The notes: generated by a model not told the origin, from the letters alone. Shown: positions 17,432 through 26,959, numbered from the stretch's first letter. The stretch: 64,000 bases of DNA from Corynebacterium kroppenstedtii (GCF_003243515.1 NZ_QFRA01000004.1:47991-111990), one strand, 5' to 3'. Numbers and translations are program-made.

Positions 17432-17658
17432 GCTTTCTGACGACAGAAATGATGCCCGAATGGTGGGCGAGTGGCCGGATCGTCATCTCCTCCCACTACC
17501 TCCAGGTGTCAAGTTGTGTTCTTGTCCAGAGAGCCAGGTAGGATGTCACGAGGAAAACCGAACGGGATACCCGCTGGCCTCTTCGCTGTCTAAGGCAGCG
17601 TCCACGTTGGTCGGTTCAGGTAGGGTCGCACACTCAACTTCATGAGGAGACATCCAGA
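17432..17658. other. tsf-pyrH intergenic region
   Basis: No gene seen. TAGGGT at 17621-17626 could be a -10 element for pyrH, but no good -35 partner is visible. A strong ribosome site (GAGGAGAC) lies just before pyrH. Confidence 0.35.
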
Positions 17659-18423
17659 ATGGCGCAGAATGACGCCCCCAATTCACCTGCTCACGGTCCT
17701 CATCGATCACCATATAAGAGGGTCATGCTGAAGCTGGGCGGTGAAATGTTCGGCGGCGGCAAAGTCGGAGTTGACCCCGACGTCGTCGACAATGTTGCTC
17801 GTCAGATCGCCGAAGTTGCCCGCAACGGAGTTGAAATTTGTGTGGTCATCGGGGGTGGCAACTTCTTCCGCGGAGCGCAGCTGTCACAGCGGGGAATGGA
17901 TCGATCGCGTTCCGACTACATGGGTATGCTCGGCACCGTGATGAATTGCCTGGCCCTCCAGGACTTCCTCGAAAAGCAGGGCGTCGAGACCCGCGTTCAG
18001 ACAGCGATCAACATGGCGCAGGTCGCGGAACCCTATCTTCCGCTCCGCGCGACCCGGCACCTCGAGAAAGGTCGCGTCGTCATTTTCGGCGCGGGCATGG
18101 GAATGCCTTACTTCTCGACGGACACCACTGCGGCCCAGAGAGCGCTGGAGATCGGTTGTGAAGTCCTGTTGATGGCTAAGGCCGTCGACGGAGTGTACGA
18201 CGACGATCCCCGTAAAAACCCTGACGCCACCATGTACACGGAAGTTACTCCGCGTGAGTGCCTTGACAAGAAGCTGAAGGTGGCTGACGCCACGGCCTTC
18301 AGCCTGTGCATGGATAACAACATGCCGATCCTTGTCTTCAATTTGCTCGTTGAAGGAAATATTGCGAGGGCGGTCAATGGCGAAAATATCGGCACGCTGG
18401 TCCGTTCGTCTGATAATGATTAA
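17659..18423 (+). CDS. pyrH: Uridylate kinase
   Basis: Hexameric UMP kinase of the amino-acid kinase family: UMP + ATP to UDP. Contains KLGGEMFGGGKVGVDPDVV (phosphate-binding start), VVIGGGNFFRGAQL, the DYMGMLGTVMNCLALQDFLE segment and TDTTAAQRALEIGCEVLLMAKAVDGVYDDDP. Length 254 is normal for the actinobacterial form with a short N-terminal extension. ATG at 17659 with GAGGAGA 11 bases upstream. frr follows after a 102-base gap containing a hairpin. Confidence 0.95.
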   Translation: MAQNDAPNSPAHGPHRSPYKRVMLKLGGEMFGGGKVGVDPDVVDNVARQIAEVARNGVEICVVIGGGNFFRGAQLSQRGMDRSRSDYMGMLGTVMNCLALQDFLEKQGVETRVQTAINMAQVAEPYLPLRATRHLEKGRVVIFGAGMGMPYFSTDTTAAQRALEIGCEVLLMAKAVDGVYDDDPRKNPDATMYTEVTPRECLDKKLKVADATAFSLCMDNNMPILVFNLLVEGNIARAVNGENIGTLVRSSDND

Positions 18424-18459
18424 TACAGCCAAAGTTTGTTAGACGACATGGCCAATGAG

Positions 18460-18494
18460 GCGACGGCATGAAACCCGCGTGCCCATGGCGTCGC
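18460..18494 (+). other. Hairpin in the pyrH-frr gap
   Basis: gcgacg-g-catg (18460-18470) pairs with catg-g-cgtcgc (18484-18494), ten base pairs with one G-G mismatch. The following bases are only weakly T-rich, so partial termination or mRNA processing is possible. Confidence 0.35.
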
Positions 18495-18525
18495 GCTTAT
18501 TACAACACACTGCGAGGTACACACC

Positions 18526-19083
18526 ATGATTGATGACACACTGCTAGAGAGCGAAGAACGTATGACCCAGTCGGTGGAATACGCTCGTGAAGACCTCACG
18601 ACGATTCGCACCGGTCGCGCGAACCCGTCGATGTTCAACGGGGTTCAAGCCGAGTATTACGGAGTGATGACGCCGATTACGCAGATGGCCACAATCAGCG
18701 TCCCAGAACCACGAATGCTGCTGATCAAGCCGTATGAGCCCAGCATCATGAACGCCATCGAAAACGCTATCCGCAATTCGGACTTGGGCGTCAATCCGAC
18801 CAACGACGGTCAAGTTCTGCGCGTTACCGTGCCGCAGCTGACCGAGGAGCGTCGTAAAGAGATGGTCCGGCTCGCTAAGAGCAAGGGGGAGGACGCGCGC
18901 ATCGCGATCCGTAACATTCGCCGGAAGGGAATGGACGAGCTCAAGCGAATCCAAAAAGATGGCGAAGCCGGTGAAGATGAGGTCCAGGCCGCGGAGAAGG
19001 AACTGGATAAGACCACCCACGAGTATGTGTCCCAGGTGGACAAGCTCATTGAGGCTAAAGAAAAAGAATTAATGGAAGTCTAG
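18526..19083 (+). CDS. frr: Ribosome recycling factor
   Basis: Splits post-termination ribosomes with EF-G. Exactly 185 residues, with RTGRANPSMFNGVQAEYYG, PITQMATISVPEPRMLLIKPYE and the three-helix C-terminus RKEMVRLAKSKGEDARIAIRNIRRKGMDELK. The order pyrH-frr-cdsA is conserved. Identity is secure. Confidence 0.96.
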   Translation: MIDDTLLESEERMTQSVEYAREDLTTIRTGRANPSMFNGVQAEYYGVMTPITQMATISVPEPRMLLIKPYEPSIMNAIENAIRNSDLGVNPTNDGQVLRVTVPQLTEERRKEMVRLAKSKGEDARIAIRNIRRKGMDELKRIQKDGEAGEDEVQAAEKELDKTTHEYVSQVDKLIEAKEKELMEV

Positions 19084-19116
19084 GGTGGCTTACAACGGAA
19101 AGCTCGGGGATAGCTG

Positions 19117-19995
19117 ATGAAGGTAAGTGAGCGCGGTTCCGACGGCAGTTCTCTGCCGCGCCCACGCAACAAGGCGGGGCGTAACGTCCCCGTCGCCATC
19201 ATTGTTGGTGTTCTACTTGGGGCCTTAATCATCGGATGTCTCATCATTCCGCACGCGTGGTACCCGCTGTTAGCTGTCATCATTCCGCTGACCACCCTTG
19301 AGGTGTCCCGTCGCCTCAAGGAGCATGAGTACGACGTCCCGGTTCTGACCATGCTGGCTGGTGGGCAGCTGATACTGTGGTTGTCCTTGCTGTGGGGGGC
19401 GAGGGGCATGCTGATGGGCTATATCGTGTCCGTCGGCGCGATCATGATCACCCGGCTATTTCACCGTGGAACCCACCACGCACCGACGAATTACCTTCGG
19501 GACATGTCAGTGGCGGTCTTTGTTCTGACATGGATTTCGCTATGTGGAACGGCCGCCGCACATCTCACCCTGTTTAACGAGGGAAGTCTTCGGGGATGGG
19601 CCGTCATTGCGACGTTCATCTTGTGTGTTGTTGCCAATGATGTGGGTGGTTTTACGGCCGGTGTGTTCTTCGGTAAGCACCCGCTTGCACCGGCAGTCAG
19701 CCCGAAGAAATCGTGGGAAGGATTCGCAGGCTCCCTCGTATTTGCGGCCATTGTTGGGGTCATAACCACCTGGCTGTTGCTTCACCGAGCCCCCTGGGAG
19801 GGCATTGTGGTCGGCCTTTTCCTCGCTTGTGCGGCTACGCTCGGGGATCTCGTTGAGTCCCAATTCAAACGAGATCTGGGAATTAAAGATATGGGCACGC
19901 TTCTTCCCGAGCATGGCGGGCTCATGGACCGGTTGGATAGTCTGCTCCCGGCGGCGGCGATGACCTGGATTATCGCGACTGTTCTCCAAATGTGA
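19117..19995 (+). CDS. cdsA: Phosphatidate cytidylyltransferase
   Basis: Integral membrane enzyme making CDP-diacylglycerol from CTP and phosphatidate, the branch point to phosphatidylinositol, phosphatidylglycerol and cardiolipin. Hydrophobic along most of its 292 residues, with 7-8 predicted membrane segments, and the C-terminal CDP-alcohol signature region SPKKSWEGFAGSLVF ... LGDLVESQFKRDLGIKDMGTLLPEHGGLMDRLDSLLPAA. ATG at 19117 follows GGGGATAGCTG. The product feeds inositol lipid synthesis together with ino1 at 39825. Confidence 0.94.
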   Translation: MKVSERGSDGSSLPRPRNKAGRNVPVAIIVGVLLGALIIGCLIIPHAWYPLLAVIIPLTTLEVSRRLKEHEYDVPVLTMLAGGQLILWLSLLWGARGMLMGYIVSVGAIMITRLFHRGTHHAPTNYLRDMSVAVFVLTWISLCGTAAAHLTLFNEGSLRGWAVIATFILCVVANDVGGFTAGVFFGKHPLAPAVSPKKSWEGFAGSLVFAAIVGVITTWLLLHRAPWEGIVVGLFLACAATLGDLVESQFKRDLGIKDMGTLLPEHGGLMDRLDSLLPAAAMTWIIATVLQM

Positions 19996-20024
19996 CCGGT
20001 CCCGGTCGTGTTGTCTTATTTTTT
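19994..20024 (+). terminator. Possible terminator after cdsA
   Basis: GACCGG/CCGGTC hairpin with a two-base loop overlaps the cdsA stop and is followed a few bases later by a T-rich stretch ending TTTTTT. Weak because of the tight loop and spacing. Confidence 0.3.
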
Positions 20025-20585
20025 CTGTTGGTGGATCTGCCGCCGTAACTGAAACATTCGAACGGACCCGACAGAGAGCATAATGACAGCTCCAATAATC
20101 GCGGCGAGGAGGAACCCAACGCCCGCAGGGAACGAGACTGTCCAGAAGAAGACTGTCAGCGTGACAGATTCCATGTTCTGGATAATGAAAATAAGAAGAA
20201 GCACTAACAGAGCAATTCCGACACTCAGTGCCACCCACGTGCTTCCGGCAACGGAGCCCTGAACGTCAGTCTTATTTTTCATCGGGCCAGCATTGGTGTC
20301 GGTTCCCTCCCGATTCACACGACGACGCTCGGTACGCGGCTCATCATCGGAGGAACGAGCAGGGGAGGAGCTACCCGTGGCCCGCTCAGCTCGCTGCGCA
20401 TCTTGGTTCTGTGCAGCTTCTTCATTCTGTTGGCGCTCGGCCTTCTTCCGCTCACCTTCGGGGGTTGGTCTAACGACGCTCGGTGTGCGTGCCTCGATGT
20501 CGCTTTTTCCGTCCATGCGTGGGCGGCCCACCGCATAATCGGCCCGAGTCGATTTGTTGTCCTTAGATTTTGGTGATGTACTCAT
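20016..20585 (-). CDS. LapA/DUF1049-family membrane protein
   Basis: Small envelope protein with a long charged, disordered cytoplasmic N-terminus (about 120 residues rich in Arg, Glu, Ser, Gln) and two membrane helices at the C-terminus (TWVALSVGIALLVLLLIFIIQN and VSFPAGVGFLLAAIIGAVIMLSV), then SVRMFQLRRQIHQQKK. The pattern FIIQNMESVTLTVFFWTVSFPAGV is the DUF1049/LapA signature. ATG at 20585 is chosen; an upstream in-frame start at 20645 looks unlikely. It faces cdsA and diverges from rlmN. LapA-like proteins are linked to lipopolysaccharide assembly in proteobacteria; in this group the function is unknown. Confidence 0.8.
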   Translation of the reverse strand: MSTSPKSKDNKSTRADYAVGRPRMDGKSDIEARTPSVVRPTPEGERKKAERQQNEEAAQNQDAQRAERATGSSSPARSSDDEPRTERRRVNREGTDTNAGPMKNKTDVQGSVAGSTWVALSVGIALLVLLLIFIIQNMESVTLTVFFWTVSFPAGVGFLLAAIIGAVIMLSVGSVRMFQLRRQIHQQKK

Positions 20586-20700
20586 TGCTCCGTAACAATA
20601 CCTCAACATCCACCAGCACGTCGGTTCGCGGACATCCCGTCGCACTCACCGGTGGGCTGTGATTGGATTATCCTCTCGCATCGTAGACAGAATATAAGTA

Positions 20701-21885
20701 ATGACGGAAACACATACAGAAACACACAACGACTTGGGTCTTAAGCCCGTCGAATCCCTTAATCGAGCTGATAACAAAGCCCAGCTGAAGTTCGCCGCTC
20801 CGCGTCGCGGAAAACCTCCAACACATTTCGCGGATCTGACGGTGGATGAGCAGAAGCAGGCAGTGAAGGACTTGGGGCTGCCCGCGTTTCGCGCGAACCA
20901 ATTGGCCCGCCACTATTACGGCCGATTTGACGCATCCCCTGAGACCATGACGGACTTACCGGCTTCCGCGCGTGAGCCGGTTCAGAAAGCTCTTTTCCCC
21001 GAGCTCATGACCGAGGTCCGCAATATCTCGTGTGACCAGGGCATGACTAGGAAGACATTGTGGAAACTACACGATGGCACCTTGCTCGAGTCAGTCTTGA
21101 TGCGGTACCCAGGCCGTGCCACGTTGTGTATTTCCTCCCAAGCAGGATGCGGCATGGCCTGTCCGTTTTGCGCAACCGGCCAAGGTGGGCTGCATCGCAA
21201 CTTGTCGACGGGGGAGATCGTGGACCAAGTTCGTGCCGCCGCAGCTGCTATGAGCAGGGGTGACGTTGCTGGTGGCAAAGGCCGCCTGTCGAACGTCGTC
21301 TTTATGGGAATGGGCGAGCCGCTGGCGAACTATAAGCGCGTCGTCAGCGCTGTTCGGCAGATTACTGACCCCTCGCCACGCGGATTCGGTTTGTCTCAGC
21401 GCAACGTGACGGTGTCGTCGGTAGGACTTGCGCCAGCAATACGTCGATTTGCCGACGAAGGCCTCTCCGTCACGCTAGCGGTATCGCTGCATACTCCCGA
21501 TGATGAGCTCCGCGATAGCCTCGTCCCTGTGAACAATAGGTGGTCAGTGGAGGAGGTCTTGGATGCTGCTGCGTATTATGCGGATCGGTCAGGGCGCCGT
21601 GTCTCTATCGAGTACGCGCTGATTCGTGACGTCAATGACCAGGGATGGCGTGCCGATCTCTTAGGTAAAAAGCTGAAGAAAGCGCTTCACTCCAAGGTCC
21701 ATGTGAATGTGATTCCGTTGAACCCGACGCCTGGGTCCATTTGGGATGCCTCGACTAAGCAGCAACAAGAAGAATTTGTCCGCCGGGTGAAGGCGCAAGG
21801 TGTCGAGTGCACCGTACGTGATACGCGCGGACAAGAAATTGCCGCAGCCTGCGGACAGCTGGCTGCGGAAGAAAAGACGGCGTAA
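20701..21885 (+). CDS. rlmN: 23S rRNA (adenine-C2) methyltransferase RlmN
   Basis: Radical-SAM enzyme making m2A2503 in 23S rRNA and m2A37 in tRNA. The iron-sulfur cluster motif is CGMACPFC (CxxxCxxC) near residue 150. Other signatures: FRANQLARHYYGRF, FMGMGEPLANY, ALIRDVNDQ, VIPLNPTPGS and the catalytic Cys in CTVRDTRGQEIAAACGQL. 394 residues, slightly long at the N-terminus. ATG at 20701 is preferred. Stands alone between two oppositely oriented membrane-protein genes. Confidence 0.94.
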   Translation: MTETHTETHNDLGLKPVESLNRADNKAQLKFAAPRRGKPPTHFADLTVDEQKQAVKDLGLPAFRANQLARHYYGRFDASPETMTDLPASAREPVQKALFPELMTEVRNISCDQGMTRKTLWKLHDGTLLESVLMRYPGRATLCISSQAGCGMACPFCATGQGGLHRNLSTGEIVDQVRAAAAAMSRGDVAGGKGRLSNVVFMGMGEPLANYKRVVSAVRQITDPSPRGFGLSQRNVTVSSVGLAPAIRRFADEGLSVTLAVSLHTPDDELRDSLVPVNNRWSVEEVLDAAAYYADRSGRRVSIEYALIRDVNDQGWRADLLGKKLKKALHSKVHVNVIPLNPTPGSIWDASTKQQQEEFVRRVKAQGVECTVRDTRGQEIAAACGQLAAEEKTA

Positions 21886-21952
21886 AGCTGGGCCAGGGGC
21901 CAGGGCCCCGGAGCTAGGGGGAACAAAGGCCCAGCAACTAATCTCTTATCAG

Positions 21953-22369
21953 TTAGTTCCCCTGGACAGCGCGCTGACCCTTCACCGTCGCCGGATCAAT
22001 GTTGAATGAACGCAACTGCGAGTCGGAGAGATCAGCATATGCTCCGCGGAGATTGAGCTGGTCAGCAGCCCAGTCTCGCTCAACGTAATCCGCCGGCTTA
22101 TTGCGGGCGGTCACAGTCCGAACTTGGTTGAGCTTAGGACGAAGAGCGATCAGCAATGCTCCGATGAAGCACAGAGCAGCGCATGCGATGAGGAAAATAT
22201 CTTCGACATGCCCCTTGTGGTTACCGATAAGCATGAACAAGAGGAAAAGGCCGCCAACTACGCCGGAGATAATAACCGGACGCCGGCCTAGATCATGCCA
22301 ACCCCAGTATGCGGATGGCTCGTCCTTGGTTGATACGCCGCCGTACACTTTCTCATTCGTCTCAGACAC
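21953..22369 (-). CDS. DUF2631 family membrane protein
   Basis: A protein of about 138 residues with two membrane helices (PVIISGVVGGLFLLFMLIGNH and IFLIACAALCFIGALLIALRP) and the DUF2631 core WGWHDLGRRP. GTG at 22369 is preferred because GAGAGG sits 6 bases upstream; the frame is open to 22411. In related actinobacteria dxr lies between this gene and rseP; here only about 260 bases of non-coding sequence remain. Function unknown. Confidence 0.8.
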   Translation of the reverse strand: MSETNEKVYGGVSTKDEPSAYWGWHDLGRRPVIISGVVGGLFLLFMLIGNHKGHVEDIFLIACAALCFIGALLIALRPKLNQVRTVTARNKPADYVERDWAADQLNLRGAYADLSDSQLRSFNIDPATVKGQRAVQGN

Positions 22370-22636
22370 GAGAACCTCTCCTCTATCTCTGCCGGAACAG
22401 TGACGATCCACGTCTGATGTATCTGTCCGGCGCCATTCCGCGGGACCAGTGGGGTATTTATTGTCGACGTTTCAGTCACACTGCTGTCGTTTACATTACC
22501 CCAAATGAATTCTCAGCCATAGTGAGGTGGCGCGTCGACCATGACCAATACACCCTGTTGGTGGTGATTCCGTGAAAAGCGGGCGTGGTCTGCGCGTAGC
22601 AGCGTTCTCTCGTGGAACGCGGTAGGGTTGGCCCTC

Positions 22637-23926
22637 ATGAGTTTCATCGTGGGGCTTGTTTTATTCGCCTTGGGGATCGTTCTGACCATCGCGCTGCATG
22701 AATGTGGCCACATGGTTTCTGCACGTGCCTGCGGGATGCGCGTGCGTCGTTACTTTATTGGTTTTGGTCCGACGCTCTTTTCTTTCCGACGGAGGGAGAA
22801 GAAGACGTCGGCGGCGGCGGCTGGGCGTCCCCTCATGACGGAATATGGCCTTAAAGCTGTTCCCTTTGGTGGATTTTGCGATATCGCCGGTATGACAGCG
22901 ATCGATGAGGTCGCCCCAGAAGACGAGCCATTCTCCATGGTTAAACGACCGGTGTGGCAGCGTCTCATCGTGCTGTTGGGGGGCATCATGATGAACCTGT
23001 TGATCGGCGTCATCGTGATGTATTTCGTGGCCGTCGCGTGGGGGCTTCCCAATCCGAACGTCGATTTGTCGGCAAAAGTTGGTTCTACGCAGTGTGTTCC
23101 GCAATCAGCATCCGCCAATAGTTCGTCCCAGGATTCGTCGACGCCTGACTGTAGCGGTCCCGGGCCCGCGGGGAAGGCTGGAATCCGCCAGGGCGATACG
23201 ATCGTCAAGGTTGATGGTCACGACACCCCGGACTTCACGACGATGGGCGACGTCGTCCAAAAGATCGGACGTGACCACGCGGATGACGACCACGACCCCA
23301 CTGTCCCCGTCGTTGTCGAGCGAAACGGTGAAACACGAACGGTTGATGTCACTATTCAGCGTGTTCAACGGGAGACCACGCAGGGAAAGACGGTAACTGT
23401 TGGAGCTATCGGGATGACCTGGGAGTGCCCCAACAATATGTATTCGCACTACAACGCGCTATCCGCCATCCCGGGCTCCTTGCACTATTCCGGTTACATG
23501 ATCGGACAGTCGGTCGTTGGTTTGGCCAAGCTGCCGGCGTCGGTTCCGGGAGTTGTCCGGTCCATCGGTGGTGGTGAGCGCAGCGAGAGCTCACCAATGA
23601 GCGTCGTCGGAGCCTCGGTGGCCGGTGGCGACTTGGTCAAACACGATCAGTGCTCGTCCTTCTTCCTCCTCCTGGCTAGCCTGAACTTTTTCCTCGCATT
23701 GTTTAACCTCGTTCCTTTGCCGCCGCTCGATGGTGGGCACGTAGCCGTGACGATTTGGGAGAAGCTCCGCGACATGGTGCGACGGCTCCGCGGCTTATCG
23801 CCACTTGGGCCCGCCGATTACACCAAGTTGATGCCGCTGACCGTTGCTGTCTTTGTCCTCTTATTCGGTTTTGGTGCGTTGGTTATTGTGGCGGACGTTG
23901 TGAACCCCATCAGGCTCTTCGGCTAA
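22637..23926 (+). CDS. Site-2 intramembrane metalloprotease RseP/Rip1
   Basis: Membrane zinc protease that cleaves anti-sigma factors within the membrane. The zinc motif HECGH is in the first helix (LTIALHECGHMVS), the third ligand in NLVPLPPLDGGH near the C-terminus, and a PDZ domain lies between (AGIRQGDTIVKVDGHDTPDF). A Ser-rich insertion (SASANSSSQDSSTPD) precedes the PDZ. ATG at 22637 is chosen; a TTG at 22628 is in frame. TAGGGT at 22622-22627 could be its -10 element. dxr upstream and ispG downstream, normal neighbours in the group, are both missing. Confidence 0.9.
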   Translation: MSFIVGLVLFALGIVLTIALHECGHMVSARACGMRVRRYFIGFGPTLFSFRRREKKTSAAAAGRPLMTEYGLKAVPFGGFCDIAGMTAIDEVAPEDEPFSMVKRPVWQRLIVLLGGIMMNLLIGVIVMYFVAVAWGLPNPNVDLSAKVGSTQCVPQSASANSSSQDSSTPDCSGPGPAGKAGIRQGDTIVKVDGHDTPDFTTMGDVVQKIGRDHADDDHDPTVPVVVERNGETRTVDVTIQRVQRETTQGKTVTVGAIGMTWECPNNMYSHYNALSAIPGSLHYSGYMIGQSVVGLAKLPASVPGVVRSIGGGERSESSPMSVVGASVAGGDLVKHDQCSSFFLLLASLNFFLALFNLVPLPPLDGGHVAVTIWEKLRDMVRRLRGLSPLGPADYTKLMPLTVAVFVLLFGFGALVIVADVVNPIRLFG

Positions 23927-23992
23927 GAACCGGTGGGGGAACGTCGGCGGGTCGGAGGCTAGAGAACGCAGAACGCTGCTAGGTTTCGTACC

Positions 23993-25870
23993 ATGCAGCG
24001 CGTGAGGCTTCGTCGGTACGGTCATGGCGGAAAGAAAATACTGGCAGTGGCTTCGGTCATAGTTTTAGCGACGTTGAGCGCGTGTACACCGAAACCGGCT
24101 GGAGCACGCGAAGCGGCAACTGACTTCGCCAAGCAGCTCAGCGCGATGGCCTCGTCGCAAGACAACGACGGCGATGCCAATGACGATGAGCCTATTGATC
24201 ACGCCGATAAAGCGGCCGATGCTACGGACAATAAGTCGGCAGCAGAGGCAAGCATCACGGACTCTTGGAAGGGACTGCAGGCGCAGGACCTCAAAGTCAG
24301 TCTGAAAGATTTTTCTTCGTCTGGTGATGTGTCCGTAGCCACGTATCACTATGACTGGACCTTGCCGAAGGATCGTTCACTGTCATACGACGCCAAGGCC
24401 ACGTTCGCTAAGACGAACCAGGTGTGGAAAGTGCGGTGGAAACCAGCGGTTATTCATCCCGATCTGGGCTCCGACCAGCATTTAGAGCTCCGAGCGCTTC
24501 AGGCGGACCGCGCACCCGTTATTGGGTCGGATGGCCAGGTCCTGCTCGAACCTGGAACCCAATTCCGCGTGCTTCTTAATAAGCATGATTCGGCGACCAT
24601 CAATCATGTCGCATCCATCCTCAACGACGGCCACGCGGGGGACGCAGGAGTTCCGACGATTGACGCCTCTGCCGTCCATCAGTCCGTGAAAAACGTCAAC
24701 GGCGATTACTCTGTCGCGATGGTACCTTCACGTGCGCACGAGGTCGTTGATGTACTCAAAGGCGTGGATGGAGTCACCCTCAACGAGGAACCGGCTCTGG
24801 TTCGTCCCGACCCGAACTTTGCGCCTGACATTCTGAGCAGGGTGTCGTCGATAGTGAATGACGAACTCGATGGGAAAAATGGGTGGCAGGTTGCCTCTGT
24901 GAACCCCAATGGGGCTGTCATTAAGAGCTTGGAAGAGCAGCAACCGACTCCTGCTCAGTCGGTCAAGATCAGTTTGAGCAAGAAGGTCCAGGACGCTGCG
25001 CAAAAAGCAGTGGATACCCGTGCGGATACCGAAGCGATGATGGTCGTGATCAGCCCGTCGACGGGTGAGGTCCTGGCTGTTGCTCAGACGGCTAATGCCG
25101 ATAAAAAGGGCGATCTGGCGCTGACGGGGTTGTTCCCACCCGGATCAACGTTCAAGATGGTGACGGCAACGGCGGGAATCCAGCACGGGCTGGTGACGCC
25201 CGATTCCACCGTGCCGTGCCCGGGAACCATGGAAATTGGTAGCCGTGTTGTGCACAATTACAACGACTTCAGTTTGGGCAATGTCTCCTTGACCAAGGCG
25301 TTTGCGCAATCGTGCAACACCACCTTTGCGGACGTGTCTAGCAAGCTGAAGCCGGGGGAGCTGAAGTCCACTGCCCAGCAGTTCGGCATCGGGCAGGACT
25401 ACAAGATTGACGGGTTGGACACGCTGACAGGTCAAGTGCCACAGGCCGATGAGCTCGTGGATCGTGTGGAAGGTGGCTTTGGCCAGGGTAAAGACTTGGC
25501 TAGCCCGTTTGGTATGGCTCTTGTTGCTGCCACCGCTGCAGCCGGGAAAACTCCGACTCCTACCTTGATTGAATCCCACAAAACGACGGTCAAGAACACC
25601 AATGTGCCGATGATTGATCCCCCAACCATCGACAAACTGCGCGGGATGATGCGAGCCGTCGTGACATCGGGCACAGCTCGTGCTATCGCAGGTGAAGGCG
25701 ATGTTTTCGGTAAGACTGGTGAAGCTGAAGTCTCTGATGGGTCACATGCGTGGTTCGCCGGTTATCGGGGAGACCTCGCCTTTGCCACTCTGATCCCCAT
25801 GGGTGGCGGGTCGGAACACTCGGTTGCCATCACCCAATCCTTTTTCCAGAACTTGGGTGGCGACGAATAA
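23993..25870 (+). CDS. Lipoprotein penicillin-binding protein (class B, MecA_N-type)
   Basis: Peptidoglycan transpeptidase anchored as a lipoprotein: signal peptide with lipobox LATLSAC (Cys31). An NTF2-like MecA_N domain (PAGAREAATDFAKQLSAM... to about residue 165) and a dimerisation region precede the transpeptidase domain, whose active-site motifs are STFK (near 384), SCN (near 440) and KTG (near 574). 625 residues. An Asp-rich low-complexity stretch lies near residues 55-80. Matches the PBP-lipo found upstream of map in mycobacteria and corynebacteria. Lies 66 bases after rseP, with no ispG between. Confidence 0.9.
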   Translation: MQRVRLRRYGHGGKKILAVASVIVLATLSACTPKPAGAREAATDFAKQLSAMASSQDNDGDANDDEPIDHADKAADATDNKSAAEASITDSWKGLQAQDLKVSLKDFSSSGDVSVATYHYDWTLPKDRSLSYDAKATFAKTNQVWKVRWKPAVIHPDLGSDQHLELRALQADRAPVIGSDGQVLLEPGTQFRVLLNKHDSATINHVASILNDGHAGDAGVPTIDASAVHQSVKNVNGDYSVAMVPSRAHEVVDVLKGVDGVTLNEEPALVRPDPNFAPDILSRVSSIVNDELDGKNGWQVASVNPNGAVIKSLEEQQPTPAQSVKISLSKKVQDAAQKAVDTRADTEAMMVVISPSTGEVLAVAQTANADKKGDLALTGLFPPGSTFKMVTATAGIQHGLVTPDSTVPCPGTMEIGSRVVHNYNDFSLGNVSLTKAFAQSCNTTFADVSSKLKPGELKSTAQQFGIGQDYKIDGLDTLTGQVPQADELVDRVEGGFGQGKDLASPFGMALVAATAAAGKTPTPTLIESHKTTVKNTNVPMIDPPTIDKLRGMMRAVVTSGTARAIAGEGDVFGKTGEAEVSDGSHAWFAGYRGDLAFATLIPMGGGSEHSVAITQSFFQNLGGDE

Positions 25871-25972
25871 AACGCTGACCGCCTCGCACTTAAACTGCCG
25901 ACGACGAACACACGCGGTCGGCCTCACTGAGCGCAAGTGGTCGCCCGGATCGGCGTCGTTAATGGACTGCGC

Positions 25973-25978
25973 TACCAT
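25973..25978 (+). promoter_or_regulatory. -10 element for a leaderless map transcript
   Basis: TACCAT lies exactly 6 bases before the ATG at 25985, so a start 7 bases after the hexamer would be the A of the start codon. No strong -35 is visible, and no ribosome site precedes the ATG. Confidence 0.4.
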
Positions 25979-25984
25979 GTGGTC

Positions 25985-26926
25985 ATGATTAACGGTTCAG
26001 CAAAGAAATCTCACACATCGGAGTCACAGCGTCACGATGGTGATCGTGCGCCACTCAAGCCCGGACATGCCACTCCTATCCGCCATGTCCCGGCCCATAT
26101 CCCGCGTCCTGAATACGTTAACAGTGGCAAAGAGCCTCAAGAGGGGATTGGGGAACCCCTCATTCAGACTCCAGAAAATATTGAGCGGATGCGCGAAGTG
26201 AGCGTCATCGCGGCAAATGCCTTACAGAAGGCAGGGGAAGCAGTTCAACCGGGAGTGACGACGGATGAGTTAGATCGGATCGTTCACGATTACTTCATTG
26301 AGCACGATGCCTATCCGTCCTGCCTGCATTACCGCGGCTACCCCAAAGCTAGTTGCATCAGCCTCAATGAGATCGTGTGCCATGGGATTCCGGACACCAC
26401 CGTCGTGCAGGACGGTGACATTGTGAATATTGATGTCACGGCGTTCAAAAATGGGGTCCATGGTGACACCAATGCAACGTTTTTGGCTGGAAATGTCTCT
26501 GAAGAGCATAAAAAGCTTGTCAAAGTCACAGAAGAAAGCATGTACCGGGCCATCAAAGCGTGTAAACCGGGCCGGCCTGTGAACATGATTGGCCGTGTGA
26601 TTGAGTCCTATGCTCGCCGTTTCGGGTACGGGGTGGTGCGTGATTTCACGGGTCACGGCATTGGAACCACATTCCACAACGGACTCGTCATTTTGCATTA
26701 CGACGCTTCATGGCCGGATGACATCATGGAACCGGGTATGACCTTCACCATCGAACCCATGATTACGCAAACGGAGAACCTCGATTACCGCATGTGGGAT
26801 GATGATTGGACCGTCCAGCTGACGCAACCAGGAAACTGGACTGCGCAGTTTGAGCACACCCTCGTCGTGACTGAGGACGGCGTTGAGATTTTGACGCAGC
26901 CAGATTTTTCCATTGACAAAGCGTGA
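25985..26926 (+). CDS. map: Methionine aminopeptidase
   Basis: Type I methionine aminopeptidase that removes initiator Met. Catalytic domain from ENIERMREVSVIAANALQKAGE; CLHYRGYPKASCISLNEIVCHGIP is diagnostic, and the metal ligands lie in NIDVTAFKNGVHGDTNATF (two Asp), GHGIGTTFHN (His), TIEPM (Glu) and QFEHTLVV (Glu). An N-terminal extension of about 60 residues with VPAHIPRPEYV contains the proline-rich segment seen in mycobacterial MetAP1c-type enzymes. ATG at 25985 chosen because of the -10 element 6 bases upstream; the frame is open to 25937. Confidence 0.93.
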   Translation: MINGSAKKSHTSESQRHDGDRAPLKPGHATPIRHVPAHIPRPEYVNSGKEPQEGIGEPLIQTPENIERMREVSVIAANALQKAGEAVQPGVTTDELDRIVHDYFIEHDAYPSCLHYRGYPKASCISLNEIVCHGIPDTTVVQDGDIVNIDVTAFKNGVHGDTNATFLAGNVSEEHKKLVKVTEESMYRAIKACKPGRPVNMIGRVIESYARRFGYGVVRDFTGHGIGTTFHNGLVILHYDASWPDDIMEPGMTFTIEPMITQTENLDYRMWDDDWTVQLTQPGNWTAQFEHTLVVTEDGVEILTQPDFSIDKA

Positions 26927-26959
26927 GAATCGAACGTGCGTGGTTCGTGTTAGATACCC

